A stretch of 15,603 nucleotides of DNA, from contig AQRS01000042.1 in NCBI GenBank assembly GCA_000402355.1, forward strand, positions 1-15,603. Reading direction: 5' to 3'. Origin of the DNA: Candidatus Iainarchaeum andersonii SCGC AAA011-E11 (GTDB taxonomy: Archaea > Iainarchaeota > Iainarchaeia > Iainarchaeales > Iainarchaeaceae). Shown piece after piece: positions 4,873-11,900 of this stretch (position 1 is the first letter of the stretch; the number at the start of each line of letters is the position of its first letter). The position numbers and the translations under genes are program-made. The notes beneath the pieces were generated by a model. It worked only from the letters and a program-made list of their open reading frames with translations, had not been told where the DNA came from and did no database searches.

Positions 4873-6375
4873 TCATTCAACGCTTAATGTCGGGCGCACC
4901 AAAACGCGGTACCCTTTCCTGTTCTTCATCTGCACGCTCACGTCGTTCCCGCTCACAATGCTGAGGTTCGTTTCGCATTCTTTCCTCAAATCGGCGCGGA
5001 GGTCAATCATTGAGCCCGCGGAAACCGCGAAAGCCAGCCCGTTTTTCTGGAATTCCCTCAGCATTTCAGAAATTTCCCTTGAAACAATCAGTTCCTTTTC
5101 ATTCGGCAGGATTTTTCCCGCTTCAGGAATCACCGCAATCGCCTTCACATTCCGGCCTTCCATGCCCTTGACAAATGCCGAGAGGGAACGCAGTATGGAA
5201 TGCGCGATTAGTGCGGCGGCCTTTTCATCAACCGAATCCACGCGTATCACCGTTGCCCTGGCAATGTTGGCGGAGCTTCCCTTCACCATGTCCTCGACAT
5301 TGTTTTCGCCGCCGAAAATGTTCGGGTAAATTATTTCCGCAAGCTTCATTATGCGCGCGGTCTTCTGGATCTGGAACTCGCTGAACTCCTCGGTCTGCCT
5401 TGTATTGGCAATAGCCTCAATAAGTTCGGCCGTTGATTTCACCTTTCCTTTTGCGAGCACCATTTTGAGAATCCTCGCGAAATCCTTTTCCCCGACGCCG
5501 AGGATTTCCGCGAACCCCTCAGTAGAAAGGGTGTTCAGGTCAACCACGACGCTTTCCCCAGGGGTAAGGATTTTCACGGGGAAGCCGATCGGGTCCAAAT
5601 CAACCATGTACTTCTGGAGTTCCGCGGAATTCCTGCTGCCCTGCGCCATTTTCTGGTACGAATTGTCCCGGTCAAAAATTATGGCTGGCGTGCTGGAAAG
5701 CAGCGCACCTTCAATGATGACCTGCAGCACCCTTTTCCTGTCCTTTGGCTCGCCATCCGTGACAATGGTGCGCATGAAGAGCGCGAGCGGCTCAACCACT
5801 TTCTGCCTGTCCCGCGTGAGCCCGATTATTACCTCGCCTTTCGTGACCGATTTCACGACTTTATCGCCTATGTCCTCGGCCGTCGTGTGCGAGGCCGTCG
5901 CGAGCAATGGCGTCAACATGGGCTGGGCAAAGAACGCTGACTGCACGGACTCGTTGGCTTCCGAAATTTCTTCAAGAGTGAGCTCGTATGCCTTTGAAAC
6001 ATCCTTGGTGAGCGTGGCCGAGGTTGAAAGCCTTTTTACGAGAGAATCGACTTCGCGCGTGAAGTCATCTTCCGTCCAGCGCACATAAGCGGGTTTGCTG
6101 CCCAATAAAAGGAATTTCATTGTCTGGCTCTCGTCATGCTTCGTAATGACGAGCGCTTCGCGCGGCAGGGTTTCAACAAACGCCTCCGCGTCCCCGGTCG
6201 CGTGCATGACCTTGTAAAGCTCGACAATGGCGCCCTCGACCCTATCGAGCTTTTTTTCAAAAACAAGCACCATTAGTATCTTTTCCGGGTTTGAGTAAAG
6301 CTCGACCTCGTGCTGTTGGAATTTGCCTGAAAACAGCTTTTCCCACGGCCCATTGGCTATCCTGAACAGTTCCAT
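4873..6375 (-). CDS. HerA/VirB4-like protein with degenerate ATPase motifs
   Basis: 500 aa, soluble. Residues 1-165 form an alpha/beta N-terminal domain I cannot place. From about 178 the order of elements follows HerA/VirB4-type P-loop proteins: a strand-loop segment GEVIIGLTRD (180-189), then the Walker A position at 207-218, which reads DGEPKDRKRVLQ and lacks GxxxxGK[ST]. The following helix and strand (AIIFDRDNSY, 231-240) match the usual segment ending in D-x-x-x-E/Y. The Walker B position (412-419) is AIAVIPEA, with Pro for the Asp and the Glu retained. Residues 446-475 resemble the C-terminal sensor region but lack the usual T-Q. So the fold is probably kept and ATP hydrolysis probably lost. 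A structural partner in a surface or DNA-handling complex is inferred. The start ATG has an AT-rich promoter upstream, shared with the gene at 6452. Confidence 0.8.
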   Translation of the reverse strand: MELFRIANGPWEKLFSGKFQQHEVELYSNPEKILMVLVFEKKLDRVEGAIVELYKVMHATGDAEAFVETLPREALVITKHDESQTMKFLLLGSKPAYVRWTEDDFTREVDSLVKRLSTSATLTKDVSKAYELTLEEISEANESVQSAFFAQPMLTPLLATASHTTAEDIGDKVVKSVTKGEVIIGLTRDRQKVVEPLALFMRTIVTDGEPKDRKRVLQVIIEGALLSSTPAIIFDRDNSYQKMAQGSRNSAELQKYMVDLDPIGFPVKILTPGESVVVDLNTLSTEGFAEILGVGEKDFARILKMVLAKGKVKSTAELIEAIANTRQTEEFSEFQIQKTARIMKLAEIIYPNIFGGENNVEDMVKGSSANIARATVIRVDSVDEKAAALIAHSILRSLSAFVKGMEGRNVKAIAVIPEAGKILPNEKELIVSREISEMLREFQKNGLAFAVSAGSMIDLRADLRKECETNLSIVSGNDVSVQMKNRKGYRVLVRPTLSVE

Positions 6376-6397
6376 GCTATCTTTAGGCTTTAGGGGT

Positions 6398-6417
6398 TAA
6401 TTAATATATATAAATTT
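6398..6417. promoter_or_regulatory. Shared AT-rich divergent promoter
   Basis: A single block TTAATATATATAAATTT (6401-6417) reads as a TATA box in both directions. On the minus strand initiation falls near 6379, a leader of about 4 bases for the ATG at 6375. On the plus strand it falls near 6434, a leader of 18 bases or more for the gene starting around 6452. It is the only box-like sequence in the 76-base gap. Confidence 0.5.
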
Positions 6418-6451
6418 GCCTAAATAGTAAAGCGCAAAAACGCAAAAGGTT

Positions 6452-6997
6452 TTGGATTTGGTTTCGAACGATATAGTGATGCAGACCGTAAAGAGAATGC
6501 TCTCAAGCGGAGTCGACGAGGCAACCATACGCTCGACCCTCGAGGGCGTCAACCTCAGCGAAGACGAAATAACCAAGGTCATTCAGGAAGCAAGGGGCGG
6601 TTCCACGGGGGAAACCAACAATGCAGGGGAAGAAGTTCAGGAAGGCGAATTAAGCGGCGAACCAGGCGACGATTTGGAGGAAGATGAGGGTTCCGAACAA
6701 ATCGAATCAATGAGGCAGGAACAGTCCGCACAGCACGCAACCACTCACGAGCTTCTTGACGAGCACTCGCAGAAGCTGGATGAGGTCCATAAGGGCGTTT
6801 CGGAACTGCACTCGAAAATGGATTCGGCTTCCATTGCCCCCGAAAAGCTAGCAAAAATCGACACTTTCGATGCGCGCCTCATTTCAATCGAGAAACAGCT
6901 CGGCGAAATAAAGGCTAACACGAACGCGCTGCAATCACTGCTCAAAAAAATTTTGGAAACCGACAGGCAGACGCTGCTCTCGCTGAAAAAGAAATAA
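6452..6997 (+). CDS. Acidic coiled-coil protein with small helical N-terminal domain
   Basis: 181 aa from TTG at 6452. Residues 5-48 form three short predicted helices (DIVMQTVKRML, DEATIRSTLEGV, SEDEITKVIQEA) in the style of a CUE/UBA-like or SHOCT-like module. Residues 50-88 are an acidic, Gly/Glu-rich linker, and 88-180 form a long coiled coil ending KKK. There is no membrane helix or Cys. Start choice is uncertain: TTG at 6452, TTG at 6458 (AAAGGT 7 bases upstream), or ATG at 6479. The ATG would cut helix 1, so I prefer an upstream TTG. Like the 168-aa coiled-coil protein, it is transcribed divergently from or convergently to the HerA-like gene, and all three may act together. Family not recognised. 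Confidence 0.8.
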   Translation: MDLVSNDIVMQTVKRMLSSGVDEATIRSTLEGVNLSEDEITKVIQEARGGSTGETNNAGEEVQEGELSGEPGDDLEEDEGSEQIESMRQEQSAQHATTHELLDEHSQKLDEVHKGVSELHSKMDSASIAPEKLAKIDTFDARLISIEKQLGEIKANTNALQSLLKKILETDRQTLLSLKKK

Positions 6998-7004
6998 TTT
7001 TTTT
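6998..7004 (+). terminator. Oligo-T terminator of the 181-aa gene
   Basis: Seven T residues follow the TAA stop directly. A second T7 run lies at 7060-7066. U-tracts are sufficient for archaeal termination. Confidence 0.5.
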
Positions 7005-7046
7005 GGCTTCAAGAATTTTCCGGATTTGCGCTGCTTCATCCGAGCC

Positions 7047-7053
7047 AAAAAAA
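7047..7053 (-). terminator. Oligo-T terminator of the membrane-protein operon
   Basis: On the minus strand a T7 run lies 12 bases after the TGA stop at 7066-7068. It marks the probable end of the long minus-strand transcript and faces the convergent terminator at 6998-7004. Confidence 0.5.
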
Positions 7054-7065
7054 CAAGCGTTTTTT

Positions 7066-7461
7066 TCACTTGAAAAGTTTCGTGATTTTGTCAAGCGTGC
7101 TCCCCGCAAGCTCATTGAGCACATTGAAGAGCCCGGTTTTGGGTTCGATTTTTTTCTTCTCGTGCTTCGCCTTTTCCCCCGAAGCAACCGCTTTGGATGA
7201 GCTTGAAAGCACGTCCTCCGCAAACGCCTTTCCGCTCGGGCCCTTCGGCTTTGCCGCCTCCATTTCCTTTCCTTCGGCCGCAATTGTGTCCCCGAGGCCG
7301 CGCCACAGGGAGCCAAAAAAACTGAAGATGCCCGCAAAAATGTTTCCCGCAAGCTCGGCAATTATCAGGAAAACCACCAGGTAGGCTGCCCAAACGATTT
7401 GCGCCTGCACAAAGAGAAGCGCGAGCACCAAAAGAATTACTAACAGTATAATCTGGCGCAT
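7066..7461 (-). CDS. Small membrane protein with basic cytoplasmic-type tail
   Basis: 131 aa. Hydrophobic helices at about 3-19 and 22-50, the second including GNIFAGIFSFFG with Gly and aromatic residues, then an amphipathic stretch (SLWRGLG). Residues 60-109 form a charged, Ala/Lys-rich probably disordered tail, followed by a short C-terminal amphipathic helix (110-131, ending ITKLFK). There is no cleavable-type signal peptide that I can call with confidence. It is the last gene of the series: its ATG shares one base with the TGA of the preceding gene (TGATG at 7461), which suggests translational coupling. It does not clearly carry the [W/T]-x-[K/R]-x-x-x-G motif of the three paralogues upstream. 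Function unknown. Confidence 0.85.
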   Translation of the reverse strand: MRQIILLVILLVLALLFVQAQIVWAAYLVVFLIIAELAGNIFAGIFSFFGSLWRGLGDTIAAEGKEMEAAKPKGPSGKAFAEDVLSSSSKAVASGEKAKHEKKKIEPKTGLFNVLNELAGSTLDKITKLFK

Positions 7462-7778
7462 CAGTAGCCCCCGCCCATTCCAAAGAGGTCGCCGTAGCCT
7501 CCTCCGGGCGGCTGCCCTGCATCATCCTCCTTTCCGGAGCCAAGGAGAATCGCCACAATGAGCAGGCCGAATATTGCTATGGGCCACAAATCGTCAATGT
7601 TCCCGATTCCCACGACAAGGTAAAGCACGCCGGTTGCGATTATAAACGCGATTATCGTGGAAAGCTTTTTCGAGGTCAGTATGCTTATTATGAGCACCGC
7701 AAGCACTATCCATGTTTCATGCACCTGGATTGCGATGAGCATTATCAAAATCGAGACCAAAAAATTAAATGTGTCCAT
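7461..7778 (-). CDS. Small polytopic membrane protein with Gly/Tyr-rich tail
   Basis: 105 aa. Hydrophobic helices at about 5-19, 22-35, 40-57 and 64-80, then a short soluble tail with GGGYGDLFGMGGGY as the last 14 residues. The start at 7778 is fixed by GAGGTG (7791-7786) with a 7-base spacer. A longer frame to 7808 would run through the regulatory hairpin and is rejected. The central part (TSKKLS, then a helix with Tyr53) may be a diverged version of the three-helix fold of the neighbouring minigenes, but motif spacing is off by two and the Gly is missing. It overlaps the next gene by one base. The 151-base gap upstream holds hairpins, so this gene may be separately controlled. Function unknown. 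Confidence 0.85.
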   Translation of the reverse strand: MDTFNFLVSILIMLIAIQVHETWIVLAVLIISILTSKKLSTIIAFIIATGVLYLVVGIGNIDDLWPIAIFGLLIVAILLGSGKEDDAGQPPGGGYGDLFGMGGGY

Positions 7779-7779
7779 C

Positions 7780-7806
7780 AACCGACACCTCGGTTGGGGA
7801 GGTGCC
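7780..7806 (-). promoter_or_regulatory. Two mutually exclusive hairpins around a ribosome binding site
   Basis: In the minus-strand transcript, CACCTC (7804-7799) can pair with the Shine-Dalgarno GAGGTG (7791-7786) across a 7-base loop, extendable with G-U and G-C pairs to 7806/7784. This would hide the site. Alternatively AACCGA (7795-7790) pairs with TCGGTT (7785-7780), a perfect 6-bp stem whose GGTG tetraloop displays the site. The two forms cannot coexist. This is the layout of a translational switch. Pairing is seen in the sequence; regulation is inferred. Confidence 0.4.
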
Positions 7807-7927
7807 ATGTTTCGCTCTGCTCAACATGTCTGGCTCGTTTCACTCGCAGCATCAGCGGAAACCCCCGCTGGCAGGGTATGCTACCTCACTTCGTTCGGTA
7901 GGGCTTGTTCGCTTCGCTCGCATAAGC
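7804..7927. repeat. Cluster of short hairpins with a repeated GCGAGCGAAGCGA-like motif
   Basis: Non-coding gap before the 105-aa gene. Hairpins: CATGTT/AACATG (7806-7811, 7823-7828), CAGCGG/CCGCTG (7853-7858, 7865-7870), CTACC/GGTAG (7881-7885, 7897-7901) and GCTT/AAGC (7903-7906, 7924-7927). Two of the loops are 11 bases and alike (TCGCTCTGCTC, TCACTTCGTTC). On the minus strand a motif of the form GCGAGYGAARCGA recurs about four times (near 7920-7905, 7896-7884, 7847-7833, 7822-7810). A related ATGCGAGCAAAGCG lies at 158-171 on the plus strand. Confidence 0.6.
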
Positions 7928-7929
7928 AT

Positions 7930-8193
7930 TCACCTCAACTGGTCCCCGCCAAAAGGATTGATCTGCGCGAGGAAGTCCTTTCCGAGAATCTGGAGTATGA
8001 ACAGCGCCACGAGAATCCAGACGAGAACAGGGTATGAATAAAAAGTCAGGTAAACCACTATGAGCGAAAACAATATGGCCAGCTTTGCCGAGCCGAGGTT
8101 GTTTTTCGCCCAGCCGTAAATCCACACGAAAAGGAAGAGCGTGATTATTATCCAGATATTATCGGCAAGCGTTGCGAGGAAAATCATGTGCAT
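7930..8193 (-). CDS. Three-helix membrane miniprotein (paralogue family)
   Basis: 87 aa with hydrophobic helices at about 12-27, 37-52 and 54-71. Helices 1 and 2 are joined by W28-A-K30-N-N-L-G34; Y48 lies 14 residues after G34, and G71 ends helix 3. The same spacing occurs in the products of 8228-8545 and 8550-8936, so the three are paralogues. A short polar tail (INPFGGDQLR) ends the protein. There is no enzymatic motif. The start is the ATG at 8193 (a second ATG at 8187 has GGGATG just upstream). It follows the preceding gene by 34 bases and is followed by the hairpin cluster. A structural membrane subunit is inferred from size and context only. Confidence 0.85.
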   Translation of the reverse strand: MHMIFLATLADNIWIIITLFLFVWIYGWAKNNLGSAKLAILFSLIVVYLTFYSYPVLVWILVALFILQILGKDFLAQINPFGGDQLR

Positions 8194-8218
8194 CCCAATA
8201 AAGGTTATGTTTCATCCA

Positions 8219-8229
8219 AATAAATTATT
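8219..8229 (-). promoter_or_regulatory. Weak TATA-like box before the 87-aa gene
   Basis: On the minus strand AATAATTTATTT (8229-8218) overlaps the stop of the preceding gene and would place initiation near 8197, 4 bases before the ATG at 8193. It may be an internal operon promoter. AT-rich spacers of this kind occur by chance. Confidence 0.25.
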
Positions 8230-8545
8230 ATCCCCTGAGCTTTGTGCCCACTCCCCAAATGACAACTGAAAGGAACTGCAAGCCAAGAAGCGTCTGCAGG
8301 ATATAAAGCGAGAGGAACAGCTCGAACCACTTGAAAACCATGAAATAAATCAGGATTGCCGAAATAATCAGCACCAGGCTCCCCGAACCCATGAAGCCCC
8401 TTACAGTGGTGTAAATCACGAAAATCAGTATTATCTGCATGAGCAATTTTGCGGGCCAGAAAAAAGTGGTTATCAGCACGGGAATAATCGCGAGGATAAG
8501 GAGCGCGCCTATTATCAAAAAAATTATGTTTCCTTTTTGATTCAT
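8228..8545 (-). CDS. Membrane miniprotein (paralogue family)
   Basis: 105 aa, very hydrophobic. An extra N-terminal helix (about 7-28), then the family core: a helix at 33-47, T47-V-R49-G-F-M-G53, a helix at 55-71 with Y67 exactly 14 residues after G53, and a helix at 73-98 including G88. The N-terminus (MNQKGN) is short and positive, suggesting a cytoplasmic N-terminus. The ATG lies 4 bases after the stop of the preceding gene, so the two are almost certainly co-transcribed. No Cys and no catalytic motif. Function unknown; it probably belongs in one membrane complex with its paralogues. Confidence 0.85.
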   Translation of the reverse strand: MNQKGNIIFLIIGALLILAIIPVLITTFFWPAKLLMQIILIFVIYTTVRGFMGSGSLVLIISAILIYFMVFKWFELFLSLYILQTLLGLQFLSVVIWGVGTKLRG

Positions 8546-8549
8546 TCCA

Positions 8550-8936
8550 TCATCGCCTCAATGGCCTGCGCGCGGCCTGCATTGCGCCGTGCTGTGCCAT
8601 CCTCTTTGCCATGTCAACCCCGCTGCTCACGGGGCTCTCCATGCCCTCGAGGCTCTCGGGTTTCGGCGCTCCCCCTGCCGTAACGAAGAAGAAGTCTATT
8701 ATGATTGCGCTCACGCCGAACATCAGCATCATGTAAAGCACGTAAATCGGGCCGAATATTTTCCAGCCGTCAAAGAGAATAAAGTAACCCATTCCAGCCA
8801 TGATTATCCACGAGACCGGGCCCCCGCCGACATGGTTTTTCACCCAGCTCGCAATGGTCATGAGCACAAAAATCTTGAGTATTAAATTAATGTCCCCGAA
8901 CAATTCGAAAATATCCAAAAAAACAAAGCCAATCAT
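8550..8936 (-). CDS. Three-helix membrane miniprotein with basic tail (paralogue family)
   Basis: 128 aa. Helices at about 15-30, 41-56 and 61-82. The loop W31-V-K33-N-H-V-G37 and Y51, 14 residues after G37, match its two downstream paralogues. The C-terminal 40 residues are soluble, Met/Ala-rich and end in RRPLRR. I start it at the ATG at 8936 because GGGTGA (8947-8942) lies 5 bases upstream. That ribosome binding site includes the stop codon of the giant gene, so translation is probably coupled. A GTG at 8945, overlapping the stop as GTGA, would add three residues. It is the first of five small membrane proteins after the giant protein. Confidence 0.85.
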   Translation of the reverse strand: MIGFVFLDIFELFGDINLILKIFVLMTIASWVKNHVGGGPVSWIIMAGMGYFILFDGWKIFGPIYVLYMMLMFGVSAIIIDFFFVTAGGAPKPESLEGMESPVSSGVDMAKRMAQHGAMQAARRPLRR

Positions 8937-8941
8937 TCCAT

Positions 8942-11900
8942 TCACCCATCATAACCAATGCAGGTTTTTCCCGCTTCCAATGAATTCGTCAAATCGGAAA
9001 TGTCCCTCTGCGTTCCGCTCAGTTCGTAAACGCTCTTCGGGTTCCAGAAGAAGCTCGCCTTCCTGCCGGAATCGACAACGCAAACGCGCTGTTCCTTGAC
9101 TAAGCCGAAAACGTCGTCAATGCTCTGCACGTTTCCAAGGCTTCCGCCCGATGGGCTGTTGAAGCGCGTTCCTGAAACCCCATTCAGCGCAACCTTTGCC
9201 CCTGAATTGTCAGGGGTCAGGAACTCAAGCCCTCCTTCAGGCGCCTCAATGCCAAGGCTCATTTCCTTTCCCGGAGGCGTATAGAAAATTGTCCTCAGGT
9301 AAACGTCGCCGGCGTAATTCACTTTTCCAAAGTCAACTCCATATGCGCGCTGCCAGTTCAACAGTGTGTCCTTGGATGTTGCCGCGCGGTCAGGGGAATT
9401 GTCGAACGAATCAGTAATCAACGAGCCGGAAAAGTCGAGGCAGGCTCCCGCGCCGCTCCAGAAGGTCATTGTGCTGCCGACCCCGACAGGCACGTTTGAT
9501 TCGGAAACGGAATAGAACGCGCCGAGCCTTTCCTCCGTAATGTCCTTTGCCGTCACTTTCATCACAACGGGAGTAGCCTTTGATGGCTGGAATTTCAGGT
9601 CCCCTTTGCCTGATGAAGTCCTTTCAACTATAAGCAGGTTTCCCCTTTTCGAGGGCGAGGAATTGAGGCTGAAGAAGCCCGTGTCAACATCAGTATTCAC
9701 AAACGCAACCGGGTTGCTGCCGGAATCAGTGTAAGTCTTGAACGGCTGGGTCTCGTTGTTCACTGAAACGAATTCCGTTGCATCCTTGTTGCTGAACGCA
9801 ACGCCATAACCCTGCCTGTTGAAGCTGTTTCCCTCCAAGCCCACAAGGCCGTCAAGCGGCAACGAATAGAAAACCGAATTCGGGTTCGGGTCCTTCAAAA
9901 GATAGAGCTGAACCTTGAGGTTCACGTTCGGCTCCCCATTGGAATTGAAGAACCTGAATGAATTGTTGCTTGGTGCAACACTGATGAGGACTTCGTGGAC
10001 GCCCGCGCCCGAAAGCCTCTCGGAATCAAAGTAGCGGTTCGCGAAATTTATTTTCCCGTCGCTGAAAAGCTTTCCGATTCCGTAGCTTTTTCCGCTTGAA
10101 TCAAGGCCGAGGCTGTGGAACCAGTCAGGGGTATCGAAAAACCTTTCATCCGAGTAATGCCGTGCGAAATCGCTTTGGAAATCATCCGTGAAGGCATCAT
10201 GCATGAGCAAGGCATTGAAATGTATCGTGTCCAAAAAAGCCTCTTTGTTCGGAATGGCGGGTGTCCAGGTAATTGTGCTCTCATTGGCTTCGATGAGCTT
10301 CTTTATTGCGGGCTCGCCATCCAAATAACCGGTCCAGTCACTTATGTAGCACTCGCCTGTTGTTTGTGTGGAAACAACATTCAAATCCGATGAGATTCCA
10401 TTTACAGTTGCGGCCAAAGGGTTTGCCGGGCACTTCAATGAAGTAGGGTTCTGGTCGAAGAATTCCCTCAAATTATTCAGGCGCCTGCTGAGCATTATCG
10501 AGAACTGTGTCGCGTCACAATACACTCCATCGGGGTTTGTTTCGAGGCACGTGTCCTGCTCAATTCCGTCTCCCGAACCGAAGTTCCACTTGAGCTTGAC
10601 TTTCGGCAGTGCGCCTTCGCCGGTCCTTCCTATCTGGTTTCCTGCAGTACAGGAAAGCGTGTCGAACGTCAACTCAGGTATTGTTTCCTCGACTTCCTGT
10701 GTCTTGAATTTCAAATGTATTTTCGCTTCAAGATTAACCGTGCTCTGGTCGGGCACATTGAACGGGCCGAAATCCGAATTGCCTTTCTCGATTTTCGTGG
10801 GGTTCGCGTACAGGTGCTGTGTTGCATTGATTGTGACCGTGTCGTAAACAGGCCTGGGGTCTTCGATGCCGTTGTTCGTGAAAACGATTCCCATTGATTG
10901 TGACGCAAAGTCACCCTGAATCTGCGCGGATTCCGTGTCCAGCGAAACCCCGATGTTCTTTAGTTCGGACTGCGCTCTCGAACCCTCAAGCAAATTTATT
11001 ACATAAGCCGGCAAATCATTCGAGTAGCGCTGCAAACATGGGTTGTTCTGCTGCGTCCCGAAAAGATTCCCGATTATTCCTCCCGCGAGGAATCCACCGA
11101 CTGTGTATGCGCTGAAAATTAATCCGGGGCTTCCGAATATAGAAGTGCCTTTGGAGCCTGCTTTAATTACTTTGTCCAGCTTTGCCCACGAATCTGTTGC
11201 TGCCTTTTTTGCCCCTGCAATGGCTGCTTTTACTCCGCTGTTTTTTATTTCGGATTCCGCCAACTGTGAACCTGCATATGATTCAACTGCGCTGGTGCTG
11301 GCCTGTGTGCCGCCCAAAGCATTTGCAAGTGCTGTATTGCACGCGGCGCATGAAGCGGAATTGTATATTGAAGTGCATGCCTCACCTGTTGATGCAGTCA
11401 AAGCGGTTCCATAAGAACCGGCTGCGGTTTGAAGTTGCCCGCTGATTGATTGTACGCCGGCCTGTACCTCAGCAATCTGCTGAGCTTTCTGCGGGTTGAT
11501 TGAGGCTGCTCCGTCAAATGCTCCATTATCCAAAAATTTTGTCCCTTTTGTTATCTCCGCTATCTGGTTTCCGCTTAATGCCTCTACACCCCGTGCTTTT
11601 CCAGAAAGCGCATTGCACGTACTGAATGCATTACTTAATGCCACTTTTGAAGCGGCCAAAGGAGTTTTTACAGTTGCTACAGTTGAACAAGCCCCTTCGG
11701 CTTGTGTGGCGCCGGAAAGCCCCTGGCTGCCAATTGTGGTGCAAACATCCTGCAGCGTGGTTGTCGATGTCTTGTCGGTTTGCTGTGCAACTGCGGCCGC
11801 CTGTTTGGCTGCATCGAGGGACGCAGAGGCCTGCTGCGACATGCCTTTCGCCGCGTCTTTCGAAGCTTCCGCCGCGGCTTCCATTCCCTTTATCGCGCCG

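Noticed and set aside
5351..6088. 245-aa plus-strand frame
   Set aside because: Antisense shadow of the HerA-like gene; Ser-rich composition typical of reverse reading, no start signals.
6942..7558. 139-aa and 148-aa minus-strand frames
   Set aside because: Alternative frames of the 131-aa and 105-aa membrane genes. Arg-rich or mixed composition, while the chosen frames give clean membrane helices and coupled start/stop.
7657..8041. Overlapping plus-strand frames of 90-126 aa
   Set aside because: They run through the hairpin cluster and antisense to two membrane genes; no ribosome binding site, composition not protein-like.
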